NCBI GenBank assembly: GCA_021927905.1
Contig: BLLK01000062.1
Location: 1,240,001-1,304,000, forward strand
Direction of reading: 5' to 3'
Source: Chaetoceros tenuissimus
Lineage: Eukaryota; Bacillariophyta; Thalassiosirophyceae; Chaetocerotales; Chaetocerotaceae
Length of the DNA stretch: 64,000 nt
The position numbers and the translations under genes were made by a program. The notes beneath the pieces are model-generated. The model searched no databases. It saw only the letters and a list, made by a program, of their open reading frames with translations, and was not told the DNA's origin. Shown one piece after another: positions 53,411 to 64,000 of the stretch (positions are counted from its first letter, which is position 1; each line of letters begins with the position of its first letter).

Positions 53411-55946
53411 ATGAAGAACGAGTTGTTTGAGGAAGATCAAACTGTAAGTGCGACAAGTTTTCTCTTATATCTTCCCTTCCTCTTCGAAAGCCCATTGTAA
53501 TTCCTTCATTTCTTCCAAACAATACTCTTCTCAGGGACTGTCTGACAACCAGAATCGATTACTTTACCTCATTGACTTGCATACGAAGAAAGCAAGCAAC
53601 AGAGATGAAAAAGATTTATGGATTCGAAAGCAGGCTCTATCTGTTCTAGTGTACGAGGGAGTCATTGCAGATCTATTTGATTACGACTATGCTCCAACTT
53701 CCATCTTGATTGAAAATAAGCGAGTATGGTGTAATATTTCGCAAGAGGGGCAATCAGACATTGAGTTCCTTCGGGAAGAAGAACTCATTAATGCACTTTT
53801 ACTGTCTTCCAAATCGTACAAGCCTGGAGTTTGTTATCAAATTTCAGAAAAGGGTAAGGAGTTGGTCAGATACATTTCAAGGAGAGAAAAGGAGGCAGTG
53901 GACTTGTTTGCTCACAAGGAAGGAACAAGAGAATTGTTGAAACCCTTTTGGGACGGTGAATCGTACTGGTTACGTGGAACCTCAGACTACATGAAAAAAT
54001 CATCTGTAACCGAGACAGAGGCAGTTTCCTATGTTTCATCAGCATACATTCCCCAATGCCTCCGATATGGAGGAAGACCGACTATGTCGAATGCCCATAA
54101 AGCACATTCTTCAGGTTTTGGTGCAGCCGATACAATAAGAGATGGTGAACTTGACGAAATCATTACTCTCAATTCAGTCTCTCTCATTGTTGCCGAATAC
54201 ATTCCATTTGGATCAAATCAAATTGTCCAACTCAACAATACTATTGGATCTAATGAACGAGTGCAAGGAGGTTTCATTTCCTCTATACTCGATGATCGCT
54301 CATGCGAAACAAATGTTGAAATGACACCAGAGCTTACCTCGGTGGCTATTCTAGATTACACCTTGACAAATCACATCAACTTTGAAGCTGAGATTCGCTT
54401 TCCTGAAGATCCAGGTGTTGTTCAAGTAGAAACCTTTGGTGTTTCTCTCAATGCAGAAGGTACTTGCTTTTATGGTATGCAAATCGAAGCAGTCATGGAT
54501 AAAATCAAAGATAGAATATCGTTGGATCATCTATCTCGAGTATTGGTCGATGTCCAGCAAGACTCTTCAAAAATTGTAAATTGCGTAATATCAGAACGTC
54601 AGAGAAATCTGTTGAATCAGATCTTTTGTGGAGACATGCTGAACAGGAACAAAATTAATCTCATTGTTGCAAATGAGATATCTCCTCATTTGACTGCCGA
54701 AGAATACATGGATAAGGGAGAATTTGAGAATGAATTAAAGCAGATAATCGGCGATACAAAAGCTGCCTATGATATTAGCGAGAGGGATACTCTGATATTT
54801 GGAAGTCACGGTTTATTACTATGTGGACCTCACGCAAGAGCTCATGAACCAATCCTATGTGCATATATACAATTTATTACTTTGGATATTTTCATGCAAA
54901 ATTACTTTTCAAGACTTTGGATATTGAAGGAAGATATTGATAGATTGGAGAGTACAATTGATTCGATACGTGTCATTCCATCAGCACTAGCAAATGCTCG
55001 AACAGAAATGGCTATACTTCGAAAAGACATCATTAGCCTTGAAGAAATTCTTGGCTATGTCATGGAAGCATTACACATCATGGAAATACCACCTGAACCT
55101 CAAGAGCAGTCTGGTCGATCTCTTTATCAACGTCTTGAGATTCATAGCATGAGAAGTCAACTTGTAAGGCGCAGCAAAGACGTAAGCAAGAATCTCGAAG
55201 GCTCTAAACATTACCTAAATATTTTACAGACACAAATTGACACGACATTCGAAGTCAAAATGGAAGAACTAAATGCAACATTGGAAAGCAATGGTAAAAG
55301 CTTGGATTCTATCCAAGCATCAAACAGAGAAAATAACTCTACCCTCGCCGCATTCAAAGTCTTGTTTTCAGGAATTTTTACCTTTAGTATCCTGGATAGA
55401 ATTACTGGAGATTGGACTGTGATGGATACAGAGTGGATGGAGATATTTGTGAACGATGTAATTCGAAATAGCTATCTCCTTTGGTTCTGGATAAGCATAG
55501 CATGTTGGATGGTCATGAGTGTGTTGGTGGGATACATTACAACTACAATATCATGGTACAACCATGGGGAATCAGTACTCTCAATGGATGTGAAAGAAAA
55601 AATCCGATCTGAAAAAATTCGAATCATGATGGGTATGAAGAAAAATATCATTGAGGAGAGAAGCTACGAACAACAACGAGAGATTGTGAGCATCACTTAT
55701 GAAGAATTGAACCCCAAGCTTTGGGGTGGTATTGTGCCCCGTGTTACACTGTCCTTTGATGAAAAGAATCAGTATATGATGAAAGTCGTTATTCGGTACG
55801 ACTGTAGGAAAGCGAGAAAGAACGAGCGTTTTACAATTGACGAGGTCAAAACAAAGATTATTGCAGATCTTCGACATCAGCAAGTTTTCTTTGGCGACAA
55901 TGAGGTGGAATCGGAAGTTGTAAAATACAAGCATAAGGAAGAATAA
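53411..55946 (+). CDS. Large conserved-looking protein with coiled coil and C-terminal membrane helices (unknown)
   Basis: Two exons: 53411-53443 (MKNELFEEDQT) and 53535-55946, with a 91 bp intron; 814 residues. The open frame that runs into the intron has no ATG, which supports the short first exon. The N-terminal ~130 residues look helical, with winged-helix-like spacing. The middle has no known motif. Residues ~490-640 form long coiled coils ('LKEDIDRLESTIDSI', 'EMAILRKDIISLEEIL', then 'RSKDVSKNLEGSKHYLNIL'). One or two membrane segments follow ('FKVLFSGIFTFSILDRI' and 'LLWFWISIACWMVMSVLVGY', about 675-725), and a basic soluble tail ends it. A coiled coil before a TM hairpin recalls CorA-like transporters, but the GMN motif is absent. 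Confidence 0.8.
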
Positions 55947-56487
55947 CTGTTTTTATTTACTTACGTTTTATGGAAAGATCTTTTCCCCTTTTAAGTACAG
56001 CTACAATTTGAATTTACCAAAGATACCGCAGGTGAAATCGTTGGTTTTGTTTTACAAGTGCTCATTGTCTCTTTCAAACATTACGACTAGACTCGAATCT
56101 CTACTTTCCACTGAAATTGCAGACTTTTTACATCCTGCATCCAAAGTGCGTATGGTTTACATTCATTCTTTGGCAGGTTCCAAATTCAAATCAAATAATT
56201 TTGGGGATTCCGTACTTACAAAACTTTCTATTTTGAAATCTCTTCTTCTCCTCTTCTCTTTCTTGTTTGTAAAAATTTTAAATTTTTGATTTCACCAATG
56301 ACGTACTCATCATCATGATCATAGAAATAGAAGAATCAATCATCATATAAATCTGGAAATAGATACTGAAGAATATAATACTCGTACACCTTCATATCTC
56401 TATTTCTCCAGTAAAACATATCGATCTATGAACCCCGCCCATCCAAACAATAGATAAAAGGTGGGAATACGGAGATTAGCCAAAGAT
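55947..56487. other. Intergenic 541 bp
   Basis: 3' UTR and promoter sequence between two plus-strand genes. A 93-codon frame at 56008 has no coding character. No other feature. Confidence 0.4.
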
Positions 56488-57396
56488 ATGGTCTTGCAAC
56501 TACATCGCTTTATCAATCAAGTCTTTATCTTCCTTTGCATTCTTTCCAATTCATTTGCCTGGATTACAAATATCAATCAACCCTCAATACATCGATTCCA
56601 AACAAAACAGCCTCGAATCCAAATGGCTTCTTTAGAAACATCTAACGTATACGAAATTACATGGGAAAATGACATTGCCAATCGTATAGAAGAGTTGTAC
56701 AAAGCGAAAAAGAAATCTCCCTTGTTGGTTGGAGTTGTGGGAATTCCAGGTTCGGGTAAGAGTACGTCAGTCAAATTGCTATCCAATATACTACATAAGA
56801 AACAAATTGGCAATTTGATCATGCCGATGGATGGATATCATTATCCTTTGGCAACTCTTAAATCCTTTGAGAATGCAGATGATGCCGTGTATAGAAGAGG
56901 GTACGTTTCATTTTGCATTTGAAATGCTTATCAAGTTTTGAAGATCGGGGTGCTCATATAATTCATTGAACATTGTATGTATTGACTTAGTGCACCAGAT
57001 ACTTTTGATGCAAATAGATTGCGTAAAGATTTGTTGGAAATTCAAAGAGGTTCATTGTCAGTCAAGATACCTGACTTTGATCATGCAGTGGGCGATCCCT
57101 TAGAAGATGCATTTACTTTTGTTCCATCTGAACATTCTATTGTCATCTGTGAGGGCCTTTACCTTCTTCATGAAGGAGATGGCTGGGATATTAATGATTT
57201 GTTTGATTTTAGCGTCTACATTAAGGCAGATGTTGATATTTGTGTAGATAGACTGAAGATACGGAATCAATGCATACCAGGTTATACAAAGGAGGAAATT
57301 TTTATTCGATGTGAAAAAGTTGATAGAGCAAATGCGATGAAAGTGTTGGAATCCCAAGAGAGAGCTGATGTGACTGTAGATTCCGTGGCTTGCTAG
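56488..57396 (+). CDS. P-loop kinase of the uridine/pantothenate kinase-like (YggC/Yfh7) group, plastid-type leader
   Basis: Two exons (56488-56900 and 56991-57396, 90 bp intron; junction RRG/APDTFD) give 272 residues. The ATG at 56488 starts a signal peptide (VFIFLCILSNSFAW) whose SFAW junction fits plastid import. Walker A is 'GIPGSGKST' (about 85-93). Family motifs are 'MPMDGYHYPLATL', 'RRGAPDTFDANRL', 'PDFDHAVGDP' and 'IVICEGLYLL'. These define the group of nucleoside-kinase-like enzymes including bacterial YggC/FrcK-type and yeast Yfh7. The true substrate of this group is mostly unknown. It may end early or have one more exon, since the family usually ends 'ADxVLxS', here 'ADVTVDS'. Confidence 0.85.
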
Positions 57397-57604
57397 TTCT
57401 TGAAGGATTTCAGGTGAGATCAGGAAATGCTTGAATATGCACTGGAAAGAATAAAATCACTAATTACAAAGTTGTACATTCCACTGCCGATATATTCTTC
57501 TAAACCTAAGAATTGCTTTACAATAATAATTGTACATCATGCATACCTTCTTCATTAATTTATATCACTTCCAAAATCAATTTATAAACTACTATAATAC
57601 TTTT

Positions 57605-58686
57605 TTATTGTACTTTCTTAGCATCTCCTTGTACCTCCCAAGGACGAGGCGCTGGCTTTGGCAGAGGAATGCCATTTGCAGCATCTCTGTCTCTTCTTGC
57701 ACGTCCCATAGCCCAAGCAGCGGTACCTCTCTTGCGGTCAGTGACCATACCAAGCTTTGCCATGCAGTCGATGAAAAGTTTTGAAGGATTGAATTGGCTA
57801 GAGATTCCAAATTCAGACGCAGCGTAGTCAAATGGGTACTTGTGATGCCAGTTGTGCCATCCCTCTCCAACACTGACATAGGATACGAATGGATTTTCAG
57901 ATGGGTAGGAAAGAACATCATATGGGTGATCTCCGTACAAGTGTGCTGCACTGTTCACCAACCAGGTTGCATGAAGAACAAATACATATCTGAGCGCTCC
58001 AGCAACAAAGAATCCATTCCAAAATTCCTCTCCCCAACACTTTGCTGCAATTTGTCCTGGAAGAACGAAACAGCAGTAAATAGCGAACCATGGGTCCAAC
58101 TTCTTTTGAAACATTACGAGTGGATCTTCGAGCAAGTCTGAAAAATCAAGATCTTTTCCTGCCTTGACTACAGCAGGGTCTTTCTTGACAAACAACCATC
58201 CCATATGTGCAAAGAAAAATCCACGGGTTGCATTATGAGGATCTGCCTCAGTTTCTGAAAATTTATGATGTACACGGTGGTCGCGTGCCCAGTGAAAGAT
58301 TGATCCCTGGTTAGCGATAGAATTACACATCATCAAAAATGCTCTGAGTGGAAATGAAGCTGTGTATGATCTATGAGACCATAATCTATGCACTCCCACG
58401 GTGATACCGAAACCACTAGATTTGATTGAAAGCTAAAAGTCAGTCTTGTTCAACAATTGAGTAGCATTCACGAAGTAATTCATGGGAAAGCTTACCTAAG
58501 AGGCCAGAGAAGAAATGCAAACAATAGTGTCTCAGCGGAGCATGAAGTCAGACGCATAGCACCTGCAACCGCAGCAGAGTGAACAATACTTGTGTAGATA
58601 ATCATTGGCCAGTTGAGGGTCTTATTCTTCCAGTGATGCGAAATCACGGATGGGATTTCGCGAATCATTTTCATTGAGAGATCCAT
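57605..58686 (-). CDS. Delta-9 acyl-CoA (stearoyl-CoA) desaturase
   Basis: Two exons (58686-58496 and 58415-57605, 80 bp intron; junction WPLS/GFGITVGVHRLWSH) give 333 residues. All three histidine boxes are present: 'HRLWSH', 'HRVHH' and 'HNWHH', with the usual 'GEGWHNWHHKYPFDYAASE' context. Four membrane helices are expected. It is an ER di-iron enzyme that puts a cis double bond at C9 of saturated acyl-CoA using cytochrome b5. No fused b5 domain is present, unlike the yeast enzyme. The N terminus is short and has no plastid leader, so an ER acyl-CoA type is favoured over a plastid one. Confidence 0.93.
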
Positions 58687-59510
58687 TTTTCTTTATTTGC
58701 CTAAGTTGCGATGGAGTATGAACAGGTATCGATACAAATACAGATTCAAGATAGTGACAGTAGGTCGCTAGATACAAATTCAATATGGTATGTTGAAGTG
58801 AGATATTATGAAAGTGAGAGGAATGATCACGAATTGGTTTGAAGTTCAGAGAGGAAAAGGTGGTGATCTGGCTTTCTCTTTTGTCCACCAGATGGATGAT
58901 GTTCATCTAAAACAGCTCACACGTCGACGATGATGACGGGGAAAAAAGGTTTCTAAAACAGTGGCGCCTCTCTAGCTAGACAGCTAGCTATGTAGTACCG
59001 AATCTCCCTACCTTAGAGGGAATAGGCCTTTTATGGCAGCTGGCTTCAAAAAAGAACACTCTCTCATGATGGTACCTAAAGTACGTACGTGATCTACGTA
59101 CGATTAACGCATGTTCATTATTTCTTCTTGAAGTGTGGATAAGGAGAGTTCTTTTTCAATGAGAATGGATGGTGATGAAGCGTTGGGAAGTCGTTCCCAA
59201 GTCTTGAAGAAGAAGTCTAGAACGTCAGATGCGAATCAATCAAATCAATCATCGAATCTCTTCTGGAACCAACAAGAATCCTTGCCATACATAAACAAAT
59301 AAGAATCAAAGAACGTAATTGTGAGTAACTGTTTATGGATTTTTTTTGCTTTTTTCATTCAAAAACATTATGGAAAGCTATGATCATGCATATTTGATTT
59401 CATTGGTCAAAGTTATGTATCACAAAGAAAGCATTGTACCTTGCCCAAGACGTAACAACTGAAGTATTGATAGGCCTGGAAGGCGCCAGCCAAAATAGCT
59501 GATGTCGAAT
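58687..59510. other. Intergenic region: desaturase promoter
   Basis: Upstream of the desaturase start. Contains several palindromic words near 58970-59110 (ctagctagacagctagct; acgtacgtgatctacgtacg). No gene seen up to the LTR edge. Confidence 0.4.
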
Positions 59511-59728
59511 TGTGATACAACGAAGGATTCAAAGTAATTAGATGGGAATTATGTTACTAATCGCTACCTAAAAGAATGTTTGTTCCGAATATAAAAGAGA
59601 CAGAATTCTTATCAGAATTCTGATGACGTAACGGAAGAAGAATAGAACCAAAGAATTCTGCCAATGCTAAACATAATCCATGTCAGGTCAGGATGCGTTA
59701 TCCTAACCGTTAGCTACCATCTGTAGCA
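59511..59728 (-). repeat. Probable 3' LTR of the Ty3-type element
   Basis: About 216-218 bp. On the plus strand it runs from tgTGATACA to TGTAGCA, giving imperfect inverted TG...CA ends. On the minus strand (element sense) it follows a purine tract (tgaggagaagag), the expected polypurine primer site. It contains a TATA-like patch and a CRE-like TTACGTCA. The left edge is inferred, because the partner LTR lies outside the window. Confidence 0.55.
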
Positions 59729-59767
59729 CTCTTCTCCTCATGACTGACCAATGCTGGGCAGTCATCA

Positions 59768-62700
59768 CTATCTACGATATGGTCTTATTCTACGGATGTT
59801 CACCCTTTCCAAAATGCCTGGTCTGCGACGAATGGTAACATTTCCATTAACATGAACTTGCGTTATCTGAAACGGACCCTCAAATCTTATATCCAATTTG
59901 CTTGTAGTTCGATATGAATCTGCAATTACCAATACCCAATTTCCAACTTGATAATTATAATCAATTCGGTTATCATTTTCTCTTTGATTGCTTCTATCAA
60001 CTATTTCTTGCCTCCTAGCTCTGAGATTATTCAAATCAACAATGAAAGGTAAATTCAAAATCATATTCCTTTGAAACGCTAATGCTCCTGGAGATGCATT
60101 CATCGTCGAATGTACCGCAGTTCTCAATGCATAAACAGTATTGGCAAGTAAAGTATCTATTGCTTGAGTTGCTTCTGCTACTGTCTGTGGTGGATGCTGA
60201 CGAAGTAAAGATCGAATTTGATTGAGCATTGTTTGATGCATTCGTTCACAAATACTATTACCCTGTGGATTTCTGGTAGTGATTTGTGCTGGTCTGATAT
60301 TAAACCTATTCAACATCTCCTGAAACTCTGATCCTGTAAATTCACCTCCTTGATCATGAATGCACTTAACCGGTCTAGGATACCTTGAAAGCCAATTATT
60401 TTCAAACAACGTTGCTATATGATTTGCATGTTTGTTTTGAATACGTACTGCTTCGACAAGGTTAGTATCTTGATCCACCATTGTCAAGGCATGAAATTCC
60501 ACTGTTACTCCTTGCACTTTGAATTTCCATGGTCCAATTAGATCTACTGCTACCGTATGCCAAGGATTCATAGTAACTGTTCTTGGAGGTAAATGTCCAT
60601 ATTGAACACTAGCTGTCTTGTTTACTTGACATATTTCGCATTTAGAACAAATCTCCTTAATGGTTTCTGTAGCTCTGGGACTAAAGAAGTTTTCGTTGAA
60701 GGTTTTCTTCAATTTTTCTTCACCGCAATGATTAAGAGCATTATGATACCACCGCAAGATACGTACGGAATACTGCGTTGGTACAAATATCCTATCTTTG
60801 TACATCACGAGTTGCACTTGAGGATTCATCTGTCGTAAAGAGTAATCAGCTGGGCTTCTCTGTCTTAGTTGCGCTAATTGCATATCCTGTTGTTGTGCTA
60901 AGGCTATTCTGTTGTAATCCAAAGGAAAAATAGCGTTTTCAGCGACATTAATAAACATTTCAGACAAAGGTAAATTTGCAAAACATTCTGCTAACCGAAG
61001 ATCATCAAAAATTAAATCCTGAAAGAAAGATTCTTCCAAGTTTCTTTTTGTACTAGGACCATTACTCTTCTCCTCAAGAATCTTACTGTCAACTTCCATA
61101 CGTGAGAAATAATCTGCACAAGTATTGACTTCGCCCGGAATAAAATGTAATTGAGGTCCGAATTCCTCTATGTACATTCTCCAGCGTAGCATTCGTTGGG
61201 ATGATATATTCTTGTATGTAAGATTTTTATGATCAGTGTAAATGTGGATTTGAGCACCTAGAAGCATAGTACGGTAAGTTTTTAATGTCTCGAAGATCGA
61301 CAAAAATTCCTTTTCACCAGTAGGATAATTTCGTTGAGCTGCATTAAGCTTCTTTGAAAAGAAGGCCACTGGTCGAAGATTTCCATCAGCATCATGCTGA
61401 GCCAGTGTAGCTCCCAACTGATAGTCCGAGCTGTCGGTATAGATAAAAAAAGGTTGGTTATGATCAGGATAAAAAAGAAGAACGTCTTTCGCCATTGTTG
61501 CTTTAATTTGCTCAAACGCTTGCTGCTGTTCTGTGCCCCAGTGGAAGTTGTTTGTCTTTAAAAGATCTGTTAGCGGCTTCTGCAAATGAGCTCTACGTTG
61601 CCACATATCTTTATAAAAATTTACAGCCCCTATGAAACTGCGTACTTGCTTCACATTTTTAGGAGGTTGCATGGCCAAAAGCGGTTTGATCTTCTTGGAC
61701 CAAGGTTTTAGTCCACTTGGAGTTAACCAATGTCCGAGCCAATCAGTTTCTTGTACGGCCCATTCACACTTGAGTGGATTCATAGTGAATCCGTGATCCT
61801 GCAGCTTTTTAAGTATACGCTGAATCTTACCAACATGTTCGTTCCAATCATCGGAGAAGATACCAATATCATCGATGTAGATTTCACAGTCCTCATCACG
61901 TAGCACATTTTCCATTATCTCTTGAGCAATGTCTGGAGATTCCAGAATCCCCATTGGCAGTCTGTTATACTTATACATACCAAATGGAGTAGTGATTGTG
62001 CATAAGTTTTTGCTTTCCTCATCCAACTCGAAGGTGTAATATTGCATCGAAATATCAAGCTTGGTAAAAAATTTGTACCCTTTTCTCCTTTCGAGAATGT
62101 CTTTAATTCTTGGTAGCTCATACTGTTTTCGTTGCAAATTCTTATTTAGATACCGGAAATCGCTTACCCAGCGTACCCGACCGTCCTTCTTTGGAATAAT
62201 GAAAGTTGGAGCAGTCCAGATGGATCGGTTAGCGGGAGAAAGAACACCTTGCTGCACCAAACGATCAAGTTCTTCCTTGAAAACTTTTTCGTGTGCATAA
62301 GGAACTTTGTAAGGGCGACTCTGACGAGGCTGAGCATCAGGCTTGAGATGAAGATGAACCTTGCTATCAGGATATACTTTTAGTTGACCATCAAATAGCG
62401 TAGTGAACTCGTCCAGTACACGATGTAGATCTTTCCTCTGTTCTTCTGACAAGTGCTGCTGAGCATCTGCTACTTCTTTTCCTGAAACTTTGTCATACTT
62501 AGACTCCAGAATAAAAGATTCATCTTGCTCCTCCACTTCATCATCATATCCATATTCAGTGAAGGCTAGCTGCACATTCGTACGGTTATTCCAATGACGA
62601 CGAGATTTCATGGAAACGGTGATGTCCATCCAAGACATTGTTTGGTCCTGGTAGTTCAGTACTAAGCTCATTGCTGCCAAAGTTCTCTGACCCAAGATGA

Positions 62701-63208
62701 TATCATGAGGACACACTCCATCATGTACAAGCGCAAAGATCTTTTCAATATTATGCTTTCTTCCAAACTCGGGCAATATGCTATTTTCTAGAATTACATA
62801 TTGTTTGAAGTAGACAGTGCCACCTATGCCAATAGACGGAGATGCCTCTGTTAAATCATAAACTGGACAATTCTTCGGTAAGGCACGTCGATGAATGATG
62901 TCACAAGTTCCACCGGAATCAAATAGAGTTCTACATAACTTCGTATCGCGATGCCCATTAATAGTGCGAGGTTGCAATAATGAGACTGGAGCAGTTAATG
63001 GATCCTTTTTCATTTGGTCGGCTTGCACACTGAGACTAGCTTCCACTTCAACGGGTGGAGAGGAAATAAAGTCATAGACATCCATTGGAATTGAAGTTGC
63101 GAAGTATTCTTCCCATAGGATTTCTTCCTCCTCTTGAGGAGTCTTCCAGAACTGTTGTTTTGCTTCTTGTTCCCAGAAGCATTCTCCAAGTTCCAAAGGT
63201 GAATTCAT
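59768..63208 (-). CDS. Ty3-type pol (fossil element gene)
   Basis: One long reading frame of 1146 codons. Parts in order: aspartic protease-like region (about residues 90-200, 'FDSGGTCDIIHR'), reverse transcriptase (about 285-470, 'YIDDIGIFSD'), RNase H (about 555-700), zinc-binding H2C2 region and integrase core (about 800-1010), and a C-terminal tail of chromo/GPY-type ('GPFQITQV'). The frame looks whole. Confidence 0.93.
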   Translation of the reverse strand: MNSPLELGECFWEQEAKQQFWKTPQEEEEILWEEYFATSIPMDVYDFISSPPVEVEASLSVQADQMKKDPLTAPVSLLQPRTINGHRDTKLCRTLFDSGGTCDIIHRRALPKNCPVYDLTEASPSIGIGGTVYFKQYVILENSILPEFGRKHNIEKIFALVHDGVCPHDIILGQRTLAAMSLVLNYQDQTMSWMDITVSMKSRRHWNNRTNVQLAFTEYGYDDEVEEQDESFILESKYDKVSGKEVADAQQHLSEEQRKDLHRVLDEFTTLFDGQLKVYPDSKVHLHLKPDAQPRQSRPYKVPYAHEKVFKEELDRLVQQGVLSPANRSIWTAPTFIIPKKDGRVRWVSDFRYLNKNLQRKQYELPRIKDILERRKGYKFFTKLDISMQYYTFELDEESKNLCTITTPFGMYKYNRLPMGILESPDIAQEIMENVLRDEDCEIYIDDIGIFSDDWNEHVGKIQRILKKLQDHGFTMNPLKCEWAVQETDWLGHWLTPSGLKPWSKKIKPLLAMQPPKNVKQVRSFIGAVNFYKDMWQRRAHLQKPLTDLLKTNNFHWGTEQQQAFEQIKATMAKDVLLFYPDHNQPFFIYTDSSDYQLGATLAQHDADGNLRPVAFFSKKLNAAQRNYPTGEKEFLSIFETLKTYRTMLLGAQIHIYTDHKNLTYKNISSQRMLRWRMYIEEFGPQLHFIPGEVNTCADYFSRMEVDSKILEEKSNGPSTKRNLEESFFQDLIFDDLRLAECFANLPLSEMFINVAENAIFPLDYNRIALAQQQDMQLAQLRQRSPADYSLRQMNPQVQLVMYKDRIFVPTQYSVRILRWYHNALNHCGEEKLKKTFNENFFSPRATETIKEICSKCEICQVNKTASVQYGHLPPRTVTMNPWHTVAVDLIGPWKFKVQGVTVEFHALTMVDQDTNLVEAVRIQNKHANHIATLFENNWLSRYPRPVKCIHDQGGEFTGSEFQEMLNRFNIRPAQITTRNPQGNSICERMHQTMLNQIRSLLRQHPPQTVAEATQAIDTLLANTVYALRTAVHSTMNASPGALAFQRNMILNLPFIVDLNNLRARRQEIVDRSNQRENDNRIDYNYQVGNWVLVIADSYRTTSKLDIRFEGPFQITQVHVNGNVTIRRRPGILERVNIRRIRPYRR

Positions 63209-63391
63209 GATGGATACAACTCCTGTTGATTAGTTAATAAAGAAAATAAAGAAAAAATTGGATGAGACAAATTGAAATTACATAAAATGGCTCACTTCGT
63301 GAGTACTTGTGATATTGAATATCCAGATGTGGAAATTTTCGTTTCCAACAAGTCCTCACGAAGCGGCCTTAAGCCTATTTAATCGTGGACC

Positions 63392-64000
63392 TTAATTGAA
63401 CGCACCATGATGTGCTCCCCAGACGTTGTTATTGTCCATGAGGAAGTGTTGTTCATTACTGCCATTCGAACCCTGCTGGTTTGAACCGTTTTCTGGATTG
63501 CTACGAGTATTAGCATTGTTATTATTTTGAGTTCCTTGATAATTGTAGTTCTGATTCTGACCATGTCCTTGATTGTTACCGGAGTTATAGGACTGTCCTC
63601 CATTATTGTTGTGGTTGGAGTGGTTATGATGACCTCTTCCTCCACCGTTACCACGGCCTCTGCCGCCATAACCATTGCCACGGCCTCTGCCTCCTCGGCC
63701 TCTGCTACCAGTATCACCACGGAAATTGGCACTTCTTGGATTAAGAATGCAGTCCTCCCATTCATGATTATTATGTGGAGGCTCATGTCTGGTACACTGG
63801 TTTCTGAAGCCACCAGTCTGACCGCGTCTGTTTCCTTTCTTACGCTGCTTGAACTTCTGATTCTTCAGATCTTGATGACGAGCACGTTTCTTGGAAGTAT
63901 CAGCATCTGCAGTACTCTTCTGGCGTTCCATGTACTCACTAATCTCATTGATAGACTTTTCATGATACACAGCTCCTGAATTGGTGAAATTCAACTTCCA
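63392..64000 (-). CDS. Gag C-terminal part of the Ty3-type element (cut by window edge)
   Basis: The frame is open to the right edge. It is basic, then Gly/Arg/Asn/His-rich (GRGGRGRGNG-type), with a Cys/His cluster 'CTRHEPPHNNHEWEDC' that resembles a variant zinc knuckle. It lies in a different frame from pol, separated by about 180 bp. Confidence 0.7.
   Translation of the reverse strand, partial: WKLNFTNSGAVYHEKSINEISEYMERQKSTADADTSKKRARHQDLKNQKFKQRKKGNRRGQTGGFRNQCTRHEPPHNNHEWEDCILNPRSANFRGDTGSRGRGGRGRGNGYGGRGRGNGGGRGHHNHSNHNNNGGQSYNSGNNQGHGQNQNYNYQGTQNNNNANTRSNPENGSNQQGSNGSNEQHFLMDNNNVWGAHHGAFN

Larger units (their letters stand above)
59511..64000 (-). mobile_element. Ty3/Gypsy-type LTR retrotransposon, part in window
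   Basis: The element lies on the minus strand and runs off the right edge. Its parts in element order are: the end of gag, pol, a polypurine tract and one LTR. The part seen looks whole, with no obvious break in pol, so a fairly recent insertion is likely; age cannot be dated because only one LTR is visible. Order protease-RT-RNase H-integrase places it in the Ty3/Gypsy group rather than Copia (CoDi). Confidence 0.9.

Noticed and set aside
56008-56289. 93-codon plus-strand frame
   Set aside because: Leu/Ser-rich chance frame in a 3' UTR/promoter region.

Overview
The window reads as nuclear DNA of a diatom, most likely a centric one. The grounds are: AT-rich sequence with many short (about 65-130 bp) GT-AG introns; a SAFAP-type plastid-targeting junction; a silaffin-like Ser/Lys-rich membrane protein with RXL sites; two adjacent heat-shock-factor genes (a family expanded in diatoms); an AMT ammonium transporter; and a Ty3-type LTR element at the right edge. 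Genus is not determined. Many genes are spliced, so gene spans below are joined from exons whose junctions I read from the sequence; total coding lengths divide by three in every spliced model given with exon coordinates.

Layout. 0-20 kb: 3' end of a Ser-rich gene; a CRTAC1-like secreted FG-GAP/ASPIC protein with a ricin-like tail (-); a Pro/Ala-rich plastid-type protein (+); EIPR1/TSSC1 WD40 protein (-); a lumen-targeted VOC protein (-); a five-exon copper P1B-ATPase with a Cys-rich tail (+); HSF (+); DUF1499 protein (+); REX1-B-type protein (-); second HSF (+); LAMTOR3/MP1-like protein (+); a small PAS/LOV-like protein (-). 20-31 kb: ammonium transporter (-), then an accessory-looking block of two unknown genes facing each other across an apparently exact 753 bp tandem duplication, followed by a MULE-like transposase gene. 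31-50 kb: a Q-rich KIX-TAZ-bromodomain coactivator (+); a two-TM protein (+); a silicalemma-type (SAP-like) protein (+); CLN3 (-); a repeat protein with Ala/Pro linkers (+); a BAH-SANT-PAH-like chromatin protein (-); telomerase reverse transcriptase (+); a secretory-leader histone-deacetylase-fold enzyme (-). 50-64 kb: a gene built of repeated 'FF-R-KTETF' exon modules (+); a 2.1 kb gene-poor stretch; a large conserved unknown membrane protein (+); a plastid-type P-loop kinase (+); a delta-9 acyl-CoA desaturase (-); and an LTR retrotransposon (-) that runs off the right edge.

The genes do not form one pathway. Several are compactly paired: TERT and the HDAC-fold gene end 20 bp apart, the SAP-like gene and CLN3 end 57 bp apart, and several divergent pairs share promoters of about 200-390 bp. 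The chromatin/transcription genes (KIX-TAZ-bromo, BAH-SANT-PAH, TERT, HDAC-fold) lie within 19 kb. The best candidates for something undescribed are the exon-module repeat gene at 50.3-51.3 kb, the three-gene block at 23-30 kb, the HAT-less KIX-TAZ-bromodomain protein, and the Cys-rich tail on the copper pump.
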